A stretch of 64,000 nucleotides of DNA. It comes from Isoperla grammatica (lineage: Eukaryota > Arthropoda > Insecta > Plecoptera > Perlodidae). Position numbers and translations under genes: made by a program. The stretch spans positions 4,388,670-4,452,669 of the forward strand of contig OX246747.1 in the NCBI GenBank assembly GCA_945910005.1, given 5' to 3'. Below are positions 52,530 through 63,394 of this stretch, one piece after another. The notes beneath the pieces are model-generated. The model worked only from the letters and a program-made list of their open reading frames with translations. It was not told the DNA's origin and searched no databases. Each line of letters opens with the position of its first letter. Within the stretch, counting starts at the first letter, position 1.

Positions 52530-53925
52530 TAGAGTCTACCCACTCAGTAACTAAACTGATTTGCAGTGAGGGACTTTAATTTAAAGTGACTAAGCCAACC
52601 CTGTAGGCTTCGAACACCATCGACGAGTGAGCGGTAACCAATCAAAGATCGATATTTCAAATACGAAACATATGAATCAGTGATTGGACAGTGCGAACAC
52701 ATGCGGACAAATGCCAGAAGCAACAAGGCCGATTCAGAACAACTTTGAATTTATTGAGTGCTTCGTTGCTAGGACGGCTCAAAGTTTTTGAAACTAACTT
52801 TGTGTTCTTGCTTGTTAAAAGCTGCCAACAAAGTTTATCCCACTAACTCGTCCGCGCTGAAGCGAATGGTCACTGTGGGCAGTCGCTCATTTGAAAATTG
52901 TACCCCCCACCAATAAAAAACAGGGGGGATGTGCATGTTTTCAATTATTAAGTAATTACTTTTGTAATAATAATGCTAGAAACCTGATCGAAAAGGGATA
53001 TAGGAGATAGACTATGTATCTACAATCTGGCTAGTTCAGAATCTCCTCAGATAGTACACGGTTCTTTAATTATGTGATAGACAGTCGCCTAACTGCAATT
53101 ATGAACAATTTTAATTGCATGTTGCAATATATACCACGCCATAACTAGAGAAGTATTATACTTAGGAGAATGAAATTAAACAAGTGTATTAAACATATTA
53201 AGTAGACAACGCTAGTGTATTTGAATTTAGTATACTATTCGTTGTGTGTTTACAATTAATTGCTACGGATATAATGTGCAAACTTCTCGCGCGGCCCGCC
53301 TCGATCCACGCAGTGTCGCCCGGGTTCATGGCAGGCTCTATGCTTGCTTCTGATTGGCTGAATACGAACCTAAATCGAAACATCGAAGACGGTATATTGT
53401 GTCTTCTTGTTTTCCTCCTTAAGAGCCGCATGCATAGAGCTATTTCAGGCGAGGTAACAGCGAGTCAGTTGTACATGTATTACAGCGAAAGTAATAACAC
53501 GATTTTGTTGAAAAAAATCAAGTACACAGAAAACATTTGTTTCTATGTCCGTGCGTAAGGAAATTTGAATCAGAGTTTATTTGACTTAGTAAAAAATTTA
53601 TTAGTTTCAGGTAACTTCACTATGGGAAAACGTTAACCGTTTAACGAATTTCAAGATTTCAAAACAGCCAGATCCAGCTCTCACTTGTCCCTATAACATA
53701 TTAAAATATCATGTTTCTTGAAGTAACCGAAATACTGGAAATCTGTGACGCCCTAGTATCAACGCGCTCCAAATTCTATTCAAAAATACTCAAATACAGC
53801 ACTACGGAGTTCAGCGTTCTGTCGCTAGGTAGCACTAGCATCGCTCCGCTGCTTTGATTGACAGGCGGTGGCTACTGATTGGGGTTTTGGGCCAGAGTGG
53901 GAGGAGGGTTGAGACTTGAGAATGC
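52530..53925. other. No gene recognised
   Basis: It contains AT-rich and moderately GC-rich stretches. The plus frame at 53244-53558 lacks recognisable features. Nothing could be supported. Confidence 0.3.
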
Positions 53926-53929
53926 AGGT

Positions 53930-54348
53930 GTCTGGAGTGTTTTGGAAAACACGAATGTATGTATGTGTGTATGTATGTCATTTATACATTACTACACCAT
54001 TCATCCGATTGCGATGAAACTTTGGTGAGTGGTTGTGCGCACGCCCGCAATGGTTTCTGGATGATAAATAACCCCCCCCCCTCACCCCCGCACCACCACT
54101 GAGCCACCAACATGCAATAATGCGTTCGATTATTATTCATCCGATTGCAATAAAACTTTGGTGAGTTATTATGCGCACGCCCGCGAAGGTTTCTGAATTA
54201 GCACCCCCCCCCTCCCCACCCCCACCCCCCCCTTTGTGTACCACTAGACGGAAAAATATATAGTGTGTCAAAAAGCACTTCAATAAACATAATTAAACAA
54301 ACACTTTATTTTTTTCAGTGGCATTGCAACGCATGCCGGGTTTGCTAG
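53930..54348 (+). mobile_element. Helitron-like non-autonomous element
   Basis: It contains two copies of a ~140-bp subunit (attcatccgattgcgatgaa and attcatccgattgcaataaa), C-rich runs, and a 3' end gcaacgcatgccgggtttgctag followed by T. CTAG fits the CTRR terminus of Helitrons, which insert between A and T. The 5' end is not fixed. Confidence 0.5.
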
Positions 54349-54814
54349 TTATCAATAAATTTGTATTTACAGTCACGACGAGAGAGTGGGTCGTCAATCT
54401 AAAAAATCTCGGGTAAGGTTATAGCAATATATAACAGCACAGAGAAGTAATTACTTATTATCTGTGCTAAGAGGGGTACCCGTAAAGTCGACCTGCAGAA
54501 ACTCGACAGTAGATAACCCCTGATAGCGCGTTATCTTATCACCTTTACCGCCTGGGACCGTATACCTAATAATGTAAGAGGTATTTTGTTCACGGGGCAA
54601 TTATTGTATTGCGAACTAAAACTCATCAAGAATCAGAAGAATGTCAGTGACCTACAATGCCTACCCTACCCTCTCATCACTCCGGCTATCGCATACTTTC
54701 ACTTTATTGTCTCGTAGGGGAGATGTGCGCGTAGACGACAAAGATAACGGTACTACGGACATTGCTGTCTGGTTTATATGTAGTATTTACAGTTTTATAT
54801 AATATAGTATTTAC

Positions 54815-55200
54815 AGGTTTTAGTGCACCTTTCATTGTTGTATATATAGTGTTATTTTTTGGCCCGAACATTACGGCATATAAATGCGTCTTTCAGTGCA
54901 CCTTTCATTGTTGTATATATAATGTTACTTTTTGGTCCGAACATTACGGCATATAAATGCGTCCTTCAGTGCACCTTTTATTGCTGTATATATAGTGTTA
55001 TTTTTTGGCCCGAACATAACGGCATATAAATGCGTCTTTTAGTGCACCTTTCATTGTTGTATATATATATATATATATATTATATAATGTTACTTTTTGG
55101 CCCGAACATTACGGCATATAAATGCGTCTTTCAGTGCACCTTACATTGTTGTATATATTATAGTGTTATTTTTTTGGGCCAAAACATTATGGTTTTAGAA
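54815..55200. repeat. Tandem array, 73-bp unit, five copies
   Basis: The word gtgcacct occurs at 54823, 54896, 54969, 55042 and 55134, with an (at)n expansion in the fourth unit. Each unit includes ggcccgaacattacggcata. Confidence 0.92.
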
Positions 55201-55389
55201 TGCGTTTTCTACGTAATGTACCGTGTGTGTATTTTAGTGACACCAGAAGATTCTAGTATATATTATTGACTTTCTTGCCCCGAACTGTACGGCCTTTACA
55301 AGTGATCTCTACATAAAATGCGTATTTTAGTGCAATATGTAATCGCTTATATTGTTGCGTTTGATTTTCACAAACATTACGACTTCAAG

Positions 55390-55690
55390 ATGACTGTGTT
55401 GTGTGTAAAGTACGTAGTTTCGTGCACTGGCATTATTGTTTATATTCGGGTGTTCTGTTCGCCCAAACTGGATGGCTACAACATGACTGTGTTGTGTGTA
55501 AAGTACGTAGTTTCGTGCACTGGCATTATTGTTTATATTCGGGTGTTCTGTTCGCCCAAACTGGATGGCTACAACATGACTGTGTTGTGTGTAAAGTACG
55601 TAGTTTCGTGCACTGGCATTATCGTTTATATTCGGGTGTTTTGTTCGCCCAAACTTGATGGCTACAACAAGACTTTCTTGTGCACATAAA
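55390..55690 (+). repeat. Tandem array, 93-bp unit, three and a fraction copies
   Basis: Units start atgactgtgttgtgtgtaaa at 55390, 55483 and 55576, with a partial fourth at about 55669. Because 93 is divisible by 3, an open frame repeats a 31-residue peptide (MTVLCVKYVVSC...). Copies are nearly identical, so expansion is recent. Confidence 0.92.
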
Positions 55691-56009
55691 ATGTGTACTT
55701 TCGTGCATTGTACAATGTGTAGCCTATATAATTATATACTATTACTGTGTATTCTGGCTGGAACATTACCAGCTTATGTTAGGTTCGTTCGTTGGTGTAC
55801 TTTTTACCGGGACCGAGCATCAAGCCTCAATCTTTATCTTCTCTTGATTGTAATTTACTTCTAACTATATCAGTATCAACATTGCTCATCTTATTCGGCG
55901 GACGAACGATACGCCATTTGGAATGCAAATGAGTGACGAGTCTGACAAAACCTTAGGCCTACATTCATCCATACCATATTTTACCGTTTATTATTTTCAA
56001 TATAATAAT

Positions 56010-56275
56010 GTGTCTAATAATAATAATCTTTCGTACCAAGCTGTCCAGGGGCAATGCATGTCCCTCTTCAGGCGATAAATAGCTTTTGTGGTATTTTGAA
56101 TAGTAAGAAAATGTCCGAGGGTGATAGTATGATATGACTCAATCCCAGGATTCGTCTTGTGACTGAGGAAAACCTCGGAATAAACCTCAGTCAGGGTTGC
56201 CGATAGCCGTATCGAACTGGCGACCTCCCGATTTAGAATTTAGCGTCAGCGCTAAGCAGTAAGCCACATTTATCA
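56010..56275 (-). repeat. tRNA-derived SINE, second copy
   Basis: Homologous to 34360-34634 (shared gactgaggaaaacctcggaa and ctggcgacctcccgattta). Box B is degenerate (cgaactgg for cgaaccgg). The tail is (att)n at 56010-56027. Confidence 0.8.
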
Positions 56276-57230
56276 GTTTAATGTAATGATTGCTTACGAA
56301 TTAGTTAGGGTTTGAATTTATTCTTCTATCGTATATGGAAGATGGGCTTGAAATAAGTTTCAGGATGAGTAAATGTGTTACACGAGACTAATTGTAAACG
56401 TCGCCGGTTCGATATCTGGTACCTGACATCCAGCTGATAATGATTTGTTTTTATGTGTTTGAGTCTGAGTACTATAAATATTCCGGCGTCATTCCCTCCT
56501 TGATATCTAAATTTCCTAATGACAGGGATATAGAGCTGATGTGCACCCAAGAACGGAAACCCCGAATTCGCATATTGCGAGATGAGCTGAGATTGTGACA
56601 AGTTGACTAGCCCGGCAGGTGTCCGGCTTCCCCGAGTTCAGTATTGCCGGCCCAGATTCCACCTTTCATAACACCCCCCCCCCCCCCTCTCCACATAACG
56701 CTAACCGCCCTTCGACCAACAGCCACAATGGCGCCTCGCACGTGGCCTGGGCTGTCTACCTGCAGCATCCGACGGAATCTTTAGTTTCGAATTCACAACA
56801 CTCTGTTCGACCGTCCTTTCAATTACCTACCTGTGAGACGCTCGAATGAGCACGGCCATGCAGCCGGCTCTTAACTCAAACAATAACGAAACAACAATTA
56901 ACAGCTGTCCTTGACATTGACAACCAGGAACAAAATGCCTGCCACCCATAATGCATTGCAAATCTCACTGCACTTTATACGATCACCGCTTACTACAGAG
57001 CTAGACATCCAGTACCGTAAGTACTATTATAAATCCACGTTCAGACAGTACCGGTAGTGCGATCTGTCGGGTGTTTGTGAAAATATGTCGTCATGAAACT
57101 GATTGAAAGCTTTTGGAATGTATCCCTTAGGCCGTGCATTTTTTTTCTTTGGAATAATCATCCACAAGGCCGTTTTTTAGGCCTATGAACATCTGATGAA
57201 GTAAACATTGAAGTTCTTGTTTGTTTTAGC
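56276..57230. other. No gene recognised
   Basis: It includes a C-run at 56675-56688 and locally GC-richer DNA. Short open stretches lack recognisable features. Confidence 0.3.
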
Positions 57231-57235
57231 TAGAA

Positions 57236-57359
57236 ATGGCATCAAGCAGTCGCACTTCTCTTACTAACAACACTATTTCAGATCTGTTGGAGTCTGACAG
57301 CGAAAATGACGGTAATAATATTATCTTTAGTGATAAAAATTCTAATTCTGGCAGTGAAG
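57236..57359 (+). CDS. Possible first coding exon, acidic peptide
   Basis: After ttgttttag the ATG opens MASSSRTSLTNNTISDLLES, then DSENDGNNIIFSDKNSNSGS, ending at a donor gaag|gtatgt. Acidic Ser/Asp-rich N-termini of this type are usual in piggyBac transposases, and a TTAA-type element piece lies 300 bp away. No DDD core is present, so this is tentative. Confidence 0.35.
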
Positions 57360-57381
57360 GTATGTTCACAACAAATGATTA

Positions 57382-57528
57382 GGTTGGAATTCATAGTCGG
57401 CCCCTTCACCTAGGGGCACCCATTGTTGCTATGGATTTGTTTTGTTTATGGGAAATAACATGCAAACAACTGTTACCTTGGTAACAATGGGCGCCCCTAG
57501 GTGTAGGGGCCGACTATGAATTCCAACC
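57382..57528. mobile_element. 147-bp fold-back MITE with TTA duplication
   Basis: Ends ggttggaattcatagtcggc and its reverse complement, with inverted repeats of about 46 bp and TTA at 57379-57381 and 57529-57531. It fits PIF/Harbinger-derived Tourist-like MITEs. It sits in the putative intron after the exon ending at 57359. Confidence 0.85.
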
Positions 57529-57656
57529 TTAGACTAACGTTTAAGGGTTAAGAGAGTTGAAGTATCGGTAAGGTTGTCTCGGATCAAGTAAATTGTTTAT
57601 AATTAGTATTAGGATTTAAGCCACGTTCACAATGCTTACTAAGACTAACGGCTTAA

Positions 57657-57728
57657 AGTCGATCGATGAAGTGAACTACCCATTCAATACAACAACTAAA
57701 CTATTCAAATTAAATGGACATGAAAAAC
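57657..57728. repeat. Left end of the TTAA element, truncated
   Basis: Over 90% identical to 47211-47282, with TTAA at 57653-57656. The right end is absent. Confidence 0.8.
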
Positions 57729-57830
57729 TACTTTTTTTAATCCTCCCTTACTTCCCCGTCTCCTCTCCTCTCTTCTTCCCAGTGTCCTTCCTAAGACAAG
57801 AAGTAATGGAACTGAATCCTTAATAGAAGT

Positions 57831-57917
57831 AAAAAAACTTCTGCCTGAACCGGGATTTGAACCCGGGACCTTCTGCATTGGAAGCAAGGATGCTAACCAC
57901 TGGACCAACGAGCCACC
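57831..57917 (-). tRNA. tRNA-like pseudogene or SINE head with pol III terminator
   Basis: Sense (minus) contains box A-like ttggtccagtggttagc and a perfect T-arm with box B (cccgggttcaaatcccgg), followed by tttttt, a pol III stop. The anticodon loop reads ttccaat. The putative acceptor strands do not pair, so it is not a working tRNA. It is a tRNA pseudogene or the head of another SINE. Confidence 0.65.
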
Positions 57918-57921
57918 TAAA

Positions 57922-58194
57922 ATGATTGTGTGTCCGCAGACGAAGGGCCCGAACGGAACCACGATCGTGAAACACATCCACGTGGACGTGACCTGTCACC
58001 TGACGCTGGCGTCGACCAATCAGAGCCGAGCACCGGAGGGCCAGGTAACCAGGGTGTCCGGGACGGCCGTGATCGCTCGCGAGCCGGGACGCAGCGTTGC
58101 CAGACTTCTACGTATCGAGAACGTCGGACTAGACTCGCAGCTCAATCTGCTGTTTGCCATTCGACAGGCCGAGCTCGTGTTTTATCCTCTGTGA
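57922..58194 (+). other. GC-rich open frame, unknown
   Basis: An isolated GC-rich block in AT-rich surroundings is open in two frames. One reads VDVTCHLTLASTNQSRAPEG, then VARLLRIENVGLDSQLNLLF and ends FYPL. It is adjacent to the tRNA-like sequence. I recognise no family. It may be a foreign or host exon. Confidence 0.3.
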
Positions 58195-58559
58195 GCTGGC
58201 AACCGTCTACTCTCATCGTGTAACTTATTACAAACCATTATATTTTACTTATTTACTATAATAATTGTTCCTAAATATAAGTTGACCATTGAAAAAGTCA
58301 TATATGCATAATATACAACATGTTACATAACATTATACTTAGTACTTAGTGAAATACATGTACATTCTTAACTTACACAATTGTATAATTTTACTATATC
58401 CCAGTTGTCAATATAATTAATCCAACATATACTGACACTTCATCGCTTGAATTCTCCGTTTTTTTAAATGGCACATTTTTTAAAAGAACGTTTTCAAAAA
58501 GTGAAAGAACTAAGAAGGAAGTTGAGTGCAGTATGAGATATCAAAATGCACTTGGGAAA

Positions 58560-58855
58560 GCACGTGATATTTTTCTGAAGAACATTTTCAAAATAAGTGA
58601 AAGAACCTAAATGAAATACCCCTTCTGTGAAGGATGAAATAGGTACATACTGAGAAGTTAGCCTATTCACCTTACAGTAAACCAAACCTGAATCCATTGT
58701 TCTTGAGGGCATGATATTTTTCTAAAGAACATTTTCAAAAACAGTGAAAGAACCTTAACGAAATACCCCTTGTGAAGGATGAAATAGGTACTGGGAAGTT
58801 AGCCTATTCATCTGACAGTTAACCAAACCTGAATCCATTGTTCCTGAGGGCAAAC
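58560..58855. repeat. Tandem duplication, ~147-bp unit
   Basis: Two copies starting near gatatttttctgaagaacat (58567) and gatatttttctaaagaacat (58711). Both end in aaccaaacctgaatccattg. Part of a third copy precedes at 58480. Confidence 0.88.
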
Positions 58856-58869
58856 ATAGTTATACATAA

Positions 58870-60160
58870 TACAAACATAATTATATATGGTGCCTTGTGG
58901 AATACAGTCCAGCCCACTTATAACGAACTTGAAGGGAGCTGATTTTTAGTTAGTTAAAAAAAACTTTGTAAAAATAGAACCAATTTACGTGTTTTTTTGT
59001 TTACGATGAATCAAAATTACTTTGTTAAATCCCAAATTTGGTTAAAAGAGAGTTGTTTAAAAGTGGGGCCGACTGTATGTACTTACCTATGCAGAGTAAG
59101 TAGGTGTGTTCACAAAGTTTGGTTCAGCCAAACTGTTTCTTGCAACTATGCAATCACCAAAATCTTATTATATTTAACTTTAAGTTTTTCTAATTAAAAA
59201 TACAAATGCACAATTTGGTTTCGTAAAAACTCAGTACTACAGAAACAACTTGTGTTAATTTTCAAGAAGATCTACCCAACGAGTTTTGCTGGGGACTTAT
59301 AGAAACCATGCAAGGTAGTAGGTATTTGTATGTCCTGAAATAATAATAAAAAAAAAAAACTAAATAATTATTATTAAGTGTAACCAAAGATTACAAACTA
59401 GGAAAGATGGTTCATCGCCGTGTTAAAATTTCTGCGCGAAAATATCTGAAGATTTCTGTAGTGCAACTTCTCAATGCAAGAGTACGCTAGTGCGGTCGTC
59501 CAGTCACATCACCAGTCACATTACCCTCTAGCGGATTCTACGTTCACCAAGTCGGGAAACAATTATTTTACCGACATGGTCTACTTCCCCTTCTTTGCTG
59601 CCTGCATGAGTCACGACAGACATCACCCCATCTCACTCACACTCGTCTTCCTAGCCATAAGAGCCTTCCTTTCTCTTTAAAGGCAATTCGGCAACATTGT
59701 GAATAGATGTATTGTCATCCACGGATTGTTTTGAAGACGACTACCAATCAAATTCCTGATGCCTGTCCCGTGTGACCTATAGTAATCATTTGAAACAACT
59801 CCTCGTTGAGGTCTGATCCATATGAAGTAGAGATGTATGTTCACTACGTCTTTATGGCTTTATATTACCATGTAGCTAATAAATGGACAAGTGGCCCCAG
59901 TGCGTGATGTGTATCGTAAAAAATATGCCTCTATTACGATCATCTTCATTATTTAATTTGTGTGTGGTTGCTTATTATTTATTATTTTAATATTGTTTAT
60001 GTTTGGCAAATAAATAAAAAATAACACAAATAATAATAACAATAACAATTATAATAATATTTGTCTAGCACATCGTGTCTCCCCTGCTTCCCCCCCCCCC
60101 ACCCCCCTCCTTATGCTAAATCCAGCTTTATGAATATTGTTAAATGCTTAACCGCTCATC
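58870..60160. other. No gene recognised
   Basis: AT-rich DNA. The small open frame at 59474-59680 has no recognisable features. A C-rich run is at about 60090-60107. Confidence 0.3.
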
Positions 60161-60165
60161 ATTTT

Positions 60166-60305
60166 AATGGGAGGACCTAAGAATGGTACTGGAACGTAAA
60201 CCATCTAATCACCGAGGACCGAACAGCATTAAGGACGAGTTGCGGCATGGTCATGGGGATGTTGAACGCTGCTTCTACAACACTGGGACTTCTCGCCACA
60301 AATCA
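60166..60305 (+). repeat. Dispersed 140-bp segment, copy 1
   Basis: Matches 62831-62975 (shared agaatggtactggaacgta and tgttgaacgctgc). The frame includes EWYWNV-HLITED. It may be a remnant of a coding repeat of unknown origin. Confidence 0.65.
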
Positions 60306-60374
60306 TCGAATGAACCCGAGATTAATGAAGGTCGTGACCCTCCGATCAAGCGACGATTCAATGAGCCTTAACCT

Positions 60375-61260
60375 GCCCAGGGACTGCTACCTTATCGTGG
60401 TGGGCAGGTTTGCGTGCTTTGTTGATCCCGAGAGCTATGCCGGCGGAAGCGTAAGCTTCTGGTAGGGCCACCCAAGCCGGACTGGTCGAGGAGGAGAAGC
60501 AGTGTTGCCAATACTCCCAGCACCATGGCCGCTAGTAGTACCATAAAGTACCGCCAAAATCAAATACTGTACCGCTAACTTTGTTGAAACTTCAAAAAAA
60601 AACTACGAAATACATGCATTTTACAAAATGTGTTACAAAATACGAGAAATTTGAGGCAAAAATAAAGCAAAATTCATGTTGCATTGTTCGATTCCCACAC
60701 TTTCCTATGTCTTTGGGACAGTTCCCAAATAAATCCTGAGTTCCAAAAACAACACTGGAGGCAGAAAATAGAACAATCGACCCAAAACTGCGCGAAATTT
60801 GATTAATTTATTACTTTTGGCTGTTTAAAAAATGGAGGTGTGTGTTTCTGTTACCGCAATATTTTATTTTACCACTGTTTTGAAAGTCAAATACCGCTAA
60901 GTGCCACCGCCAGTCTCAATTTTATATTTTCGCCGCTTTTCGATTTTTGACAACGCTAGATCTAGCGGCAAAACCGCTAAATTGGCAACACTAAGGAGAA
61001 GTCAGACGAAGTGCAGTCCACACCCCAATCCCCTTTCCCCCCCACTGTCCCATTGAATATTTCTCATCCCACTTGGCCCTGCCCTCCCTTGCTGGACTCC
61101 CGTATGACGACACACGCGACGTACAATGGATCTGATTCGGATGTGGCTTTATTCTTCATTATCATCTTTCTCATCTTCATTATCACCCGCTCATCGTCTC
61201 GATTAGCCATCGTTGCATAAATATGAGACGTTAAGCCCCATTAATCAATCAATCAATGAA
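60375..61260 (+). repeat. AATC-SINE with 17-bp target duplication, split by a hAT MITE
   Basis: TCAATGAGCCTTAACCT occurs at 60358-60374 and 61261-61277. The SINE has head A, long body and (aatc)n tail. A 494-bp MITE interrupts it at 60500. Sense strand plus. Confidence 0.92.
60500..60993. mobile_element. 494-bp hAT-type MITE, 8-bp target duplication
   Basis: It begins CAGTGTTGCCAAT and ends ATTGGCAACACTA. The 8-bp duplication AGGAGAAG is at 60492-60499 and 60994-61001. Eight-base duplications and CAGNG ends are hAT hallmarks. No coding region. Confidence 0.92.
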
Positions 61261-61277
61261 TCAATGAGCCTTAACCT

Positions 61278-62990
61278 CTCAAATACCATGGTCGACAATT
61301 AAAAGTGTATTGAGATGAACAGGCGCTTATTGGCATTGCTTGGTATCAATTAAATCAAGGCAAAAGATTTTTCTTCTCGGAGGAGTTCGGGGAATATACC
61401 TCTAGGTATATGGACGGAGTCTTTGTGTCACAATATGAAGAGGAGCCTTCGTCTATAAGATCGCAGGGACAAAAGTCCTCCGATGATTTTTACTTGATCG
61501 CTAAGACTAACTTGTTTACCTTAACCATAAATTCATTCGGAGCCACAATCAGGCTGAGACTTGGAATTGATGGGGTGAGGAGGCTATGGGGTGTCTAGAA
61601 AACCAGAGGGGAGAGAGGAAGTCAGACCTGAAGTCGTTGTCTTGGCAGATGGTGGGAGATGCGTATGAGATGCTATGAATTGCCATTAGGAGGAAATATC
61701 GTTAAAATAAAGGTTCCAAACAACAGTTAAAGAGTACGAATATCTACTAAGAGTAACAAACCCTGATAACCCCTCAATGATTCCATCCCTTAAGAGATGG
61801 TTTACTGAAAAGAGCATGGCACATTGGTACTAGATAAAGTTGAAAGGATGCAGTGGAGCAAGAGTGACGGGGCCTTCCCATTCAACATAATACACAGGAA
61901 CTATATACCTTCTGAGATGAAAGAAATGGTTAAGAATTTTATACGCATCAATCAAGTTCAAATAGACATAACTGTTGACAGGGTTATGAAGAAAATGTTG
62001 CACACCAACTCTGACATCCTGACAAAGAAGTGACAGACGTATTGCCCTGTTTACGATAGGAGCGTGACATCGGTCGTGGCCTATTGAACAATGTATGAAT
62101 TTTTGTGTAAGAAATAGGGAATGACGGGTATTGGATGTTTAGAATGGACCAAAGCCTTCATGTCTCTTTTTGATAAAGAGTCCATTGTTTATTTGGACAA
62201 GGAAGAAGTTGAAGTCACGGTGAACCAGTTCAACAAGTCAACAAAGCAATACACTAGTCACAAAGAAAGTGGTGAAAAGGGTTAAAAGGACTACGAGGTC
62301 TAAGAAGGAGACATGGGAGATTCTAATTCGAAGAGCTTCAACCTTCGCGTTTGAAACATAAGGAGCGTGGGAAAGTTGAAAGAAGAGCAATCTGCTCAGC
62401 AACCATGGCTTTGTGGATGTTTCTCCTAATCATCGAAGAGTTCCACTTAGAGGTGTCCAAGGAGATAGAAGGTTCCACAATCTCTATAGGGGGGGAAGAG
62501 AAAAAAGCGAAGATATCGAATAACTTTTCCAAGAAGAATCTAGTCGACGGACCAGCCACTCAGACATCTCAGGGAACGGAGGATGCTAGTAAGTGGAACG
62601 AGTGCCTTTCGCCCTCGGCATTTGTTCTCATGCATCGAATTTTATTTGATGACTCTCTCAGAATGGAGCTAGCTCTCCCTGAGGCCTCGTAGTTTGGGAA
62701 GCTCTTCTCTCAATAGCCATTGCTGGGAACTTCCTTCAAGCCTTGAAGACTGTGAAGCTAGGTTCTGGGCCAGTGATGGAAGATGATGCGGAATACTCAA
62801 GAGGAGTTTGGACCGATGAATGCGCTCATCATATGAATGGGAGGACCCAAGAATGGTACTGGAACGTATACCATCTAATCACCGAGGACCTAAAAAGCAT
62901 TAAGGGCGAGTTGCGGCATGCTCAGGGGGATGTTGAACGCTGCCTCTTCAACACTGGGACTTCTTGCCACAAATCTCTCGCGTGAAGCTG
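61278..62990 (+). other. Decayed region, unidentified
   Basis: Several short open frames occur in plus orientation (61410-61598, 61824-62033, 62351-62692, 62743-62985), with codon-like composition and no known family. Copy 2 of the 140-bp segment (62831-62975) is at the end. It could be a dead gene or an unknown element. Confidence 0.3.
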
Positions 62991-62999
62991 GACAAGATT

Positions 63000-63352
63000 T
63001 TTGCTGACTCAGCTGGCCTTCGTTATTCCGCCATGTTATCAAGAGCTCCCACGAGGCCGAGACAAGAACTGTATAGTACCCGCCACACGAAATGTCAATG
63101 ACAGCCTCGGGGAGGTTGGTCACGTGGGTGAATGAGGTTTGCTGATTTGTATGACCCAGTCCTAATTGGCCAAACTTGTTGTATCCACACACTTACACCT
63201 CACCGCCATCGGCAAGAACCACCGTGTGCAGACAAGCAGCAACTTTCTTGATGGGCGGCAGACCGGCAACCAGGACGGGTGTGTGAGCTTTTTTGTTGTG
63301 ACCGAGGCCAAGCTGACCTTGATAATTCATCCCTCATAAATATAACTCACTT
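63000..63352 (-). pseudogene. RCC1-repeat protein fragment
   Basis: The minus-strand translation shows two RCC1-type propeller repeats: GMNYQGQLGLGHNKKAHTPV, then HTVVLADGGEV, and CGYNKFGQLGLGHTNQQTSF, ending ISCGGYYTVLVS. Two in-frame stops fall at usually conserved spots (a TGA where Trp is expected before GMNY, and a TAA before VCGYNKF). RCC1 propellers act in Ran exchange factors and HERC-type ligases. Which protein this came from cannot be decided. It looks like a dead exon or pseudogene copy. Confidence 0.7.
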
Positions 63353-63394
63353 TTGTCAGTGAGGAACTTGATGTATAGGTGTATAGCATGGTAC

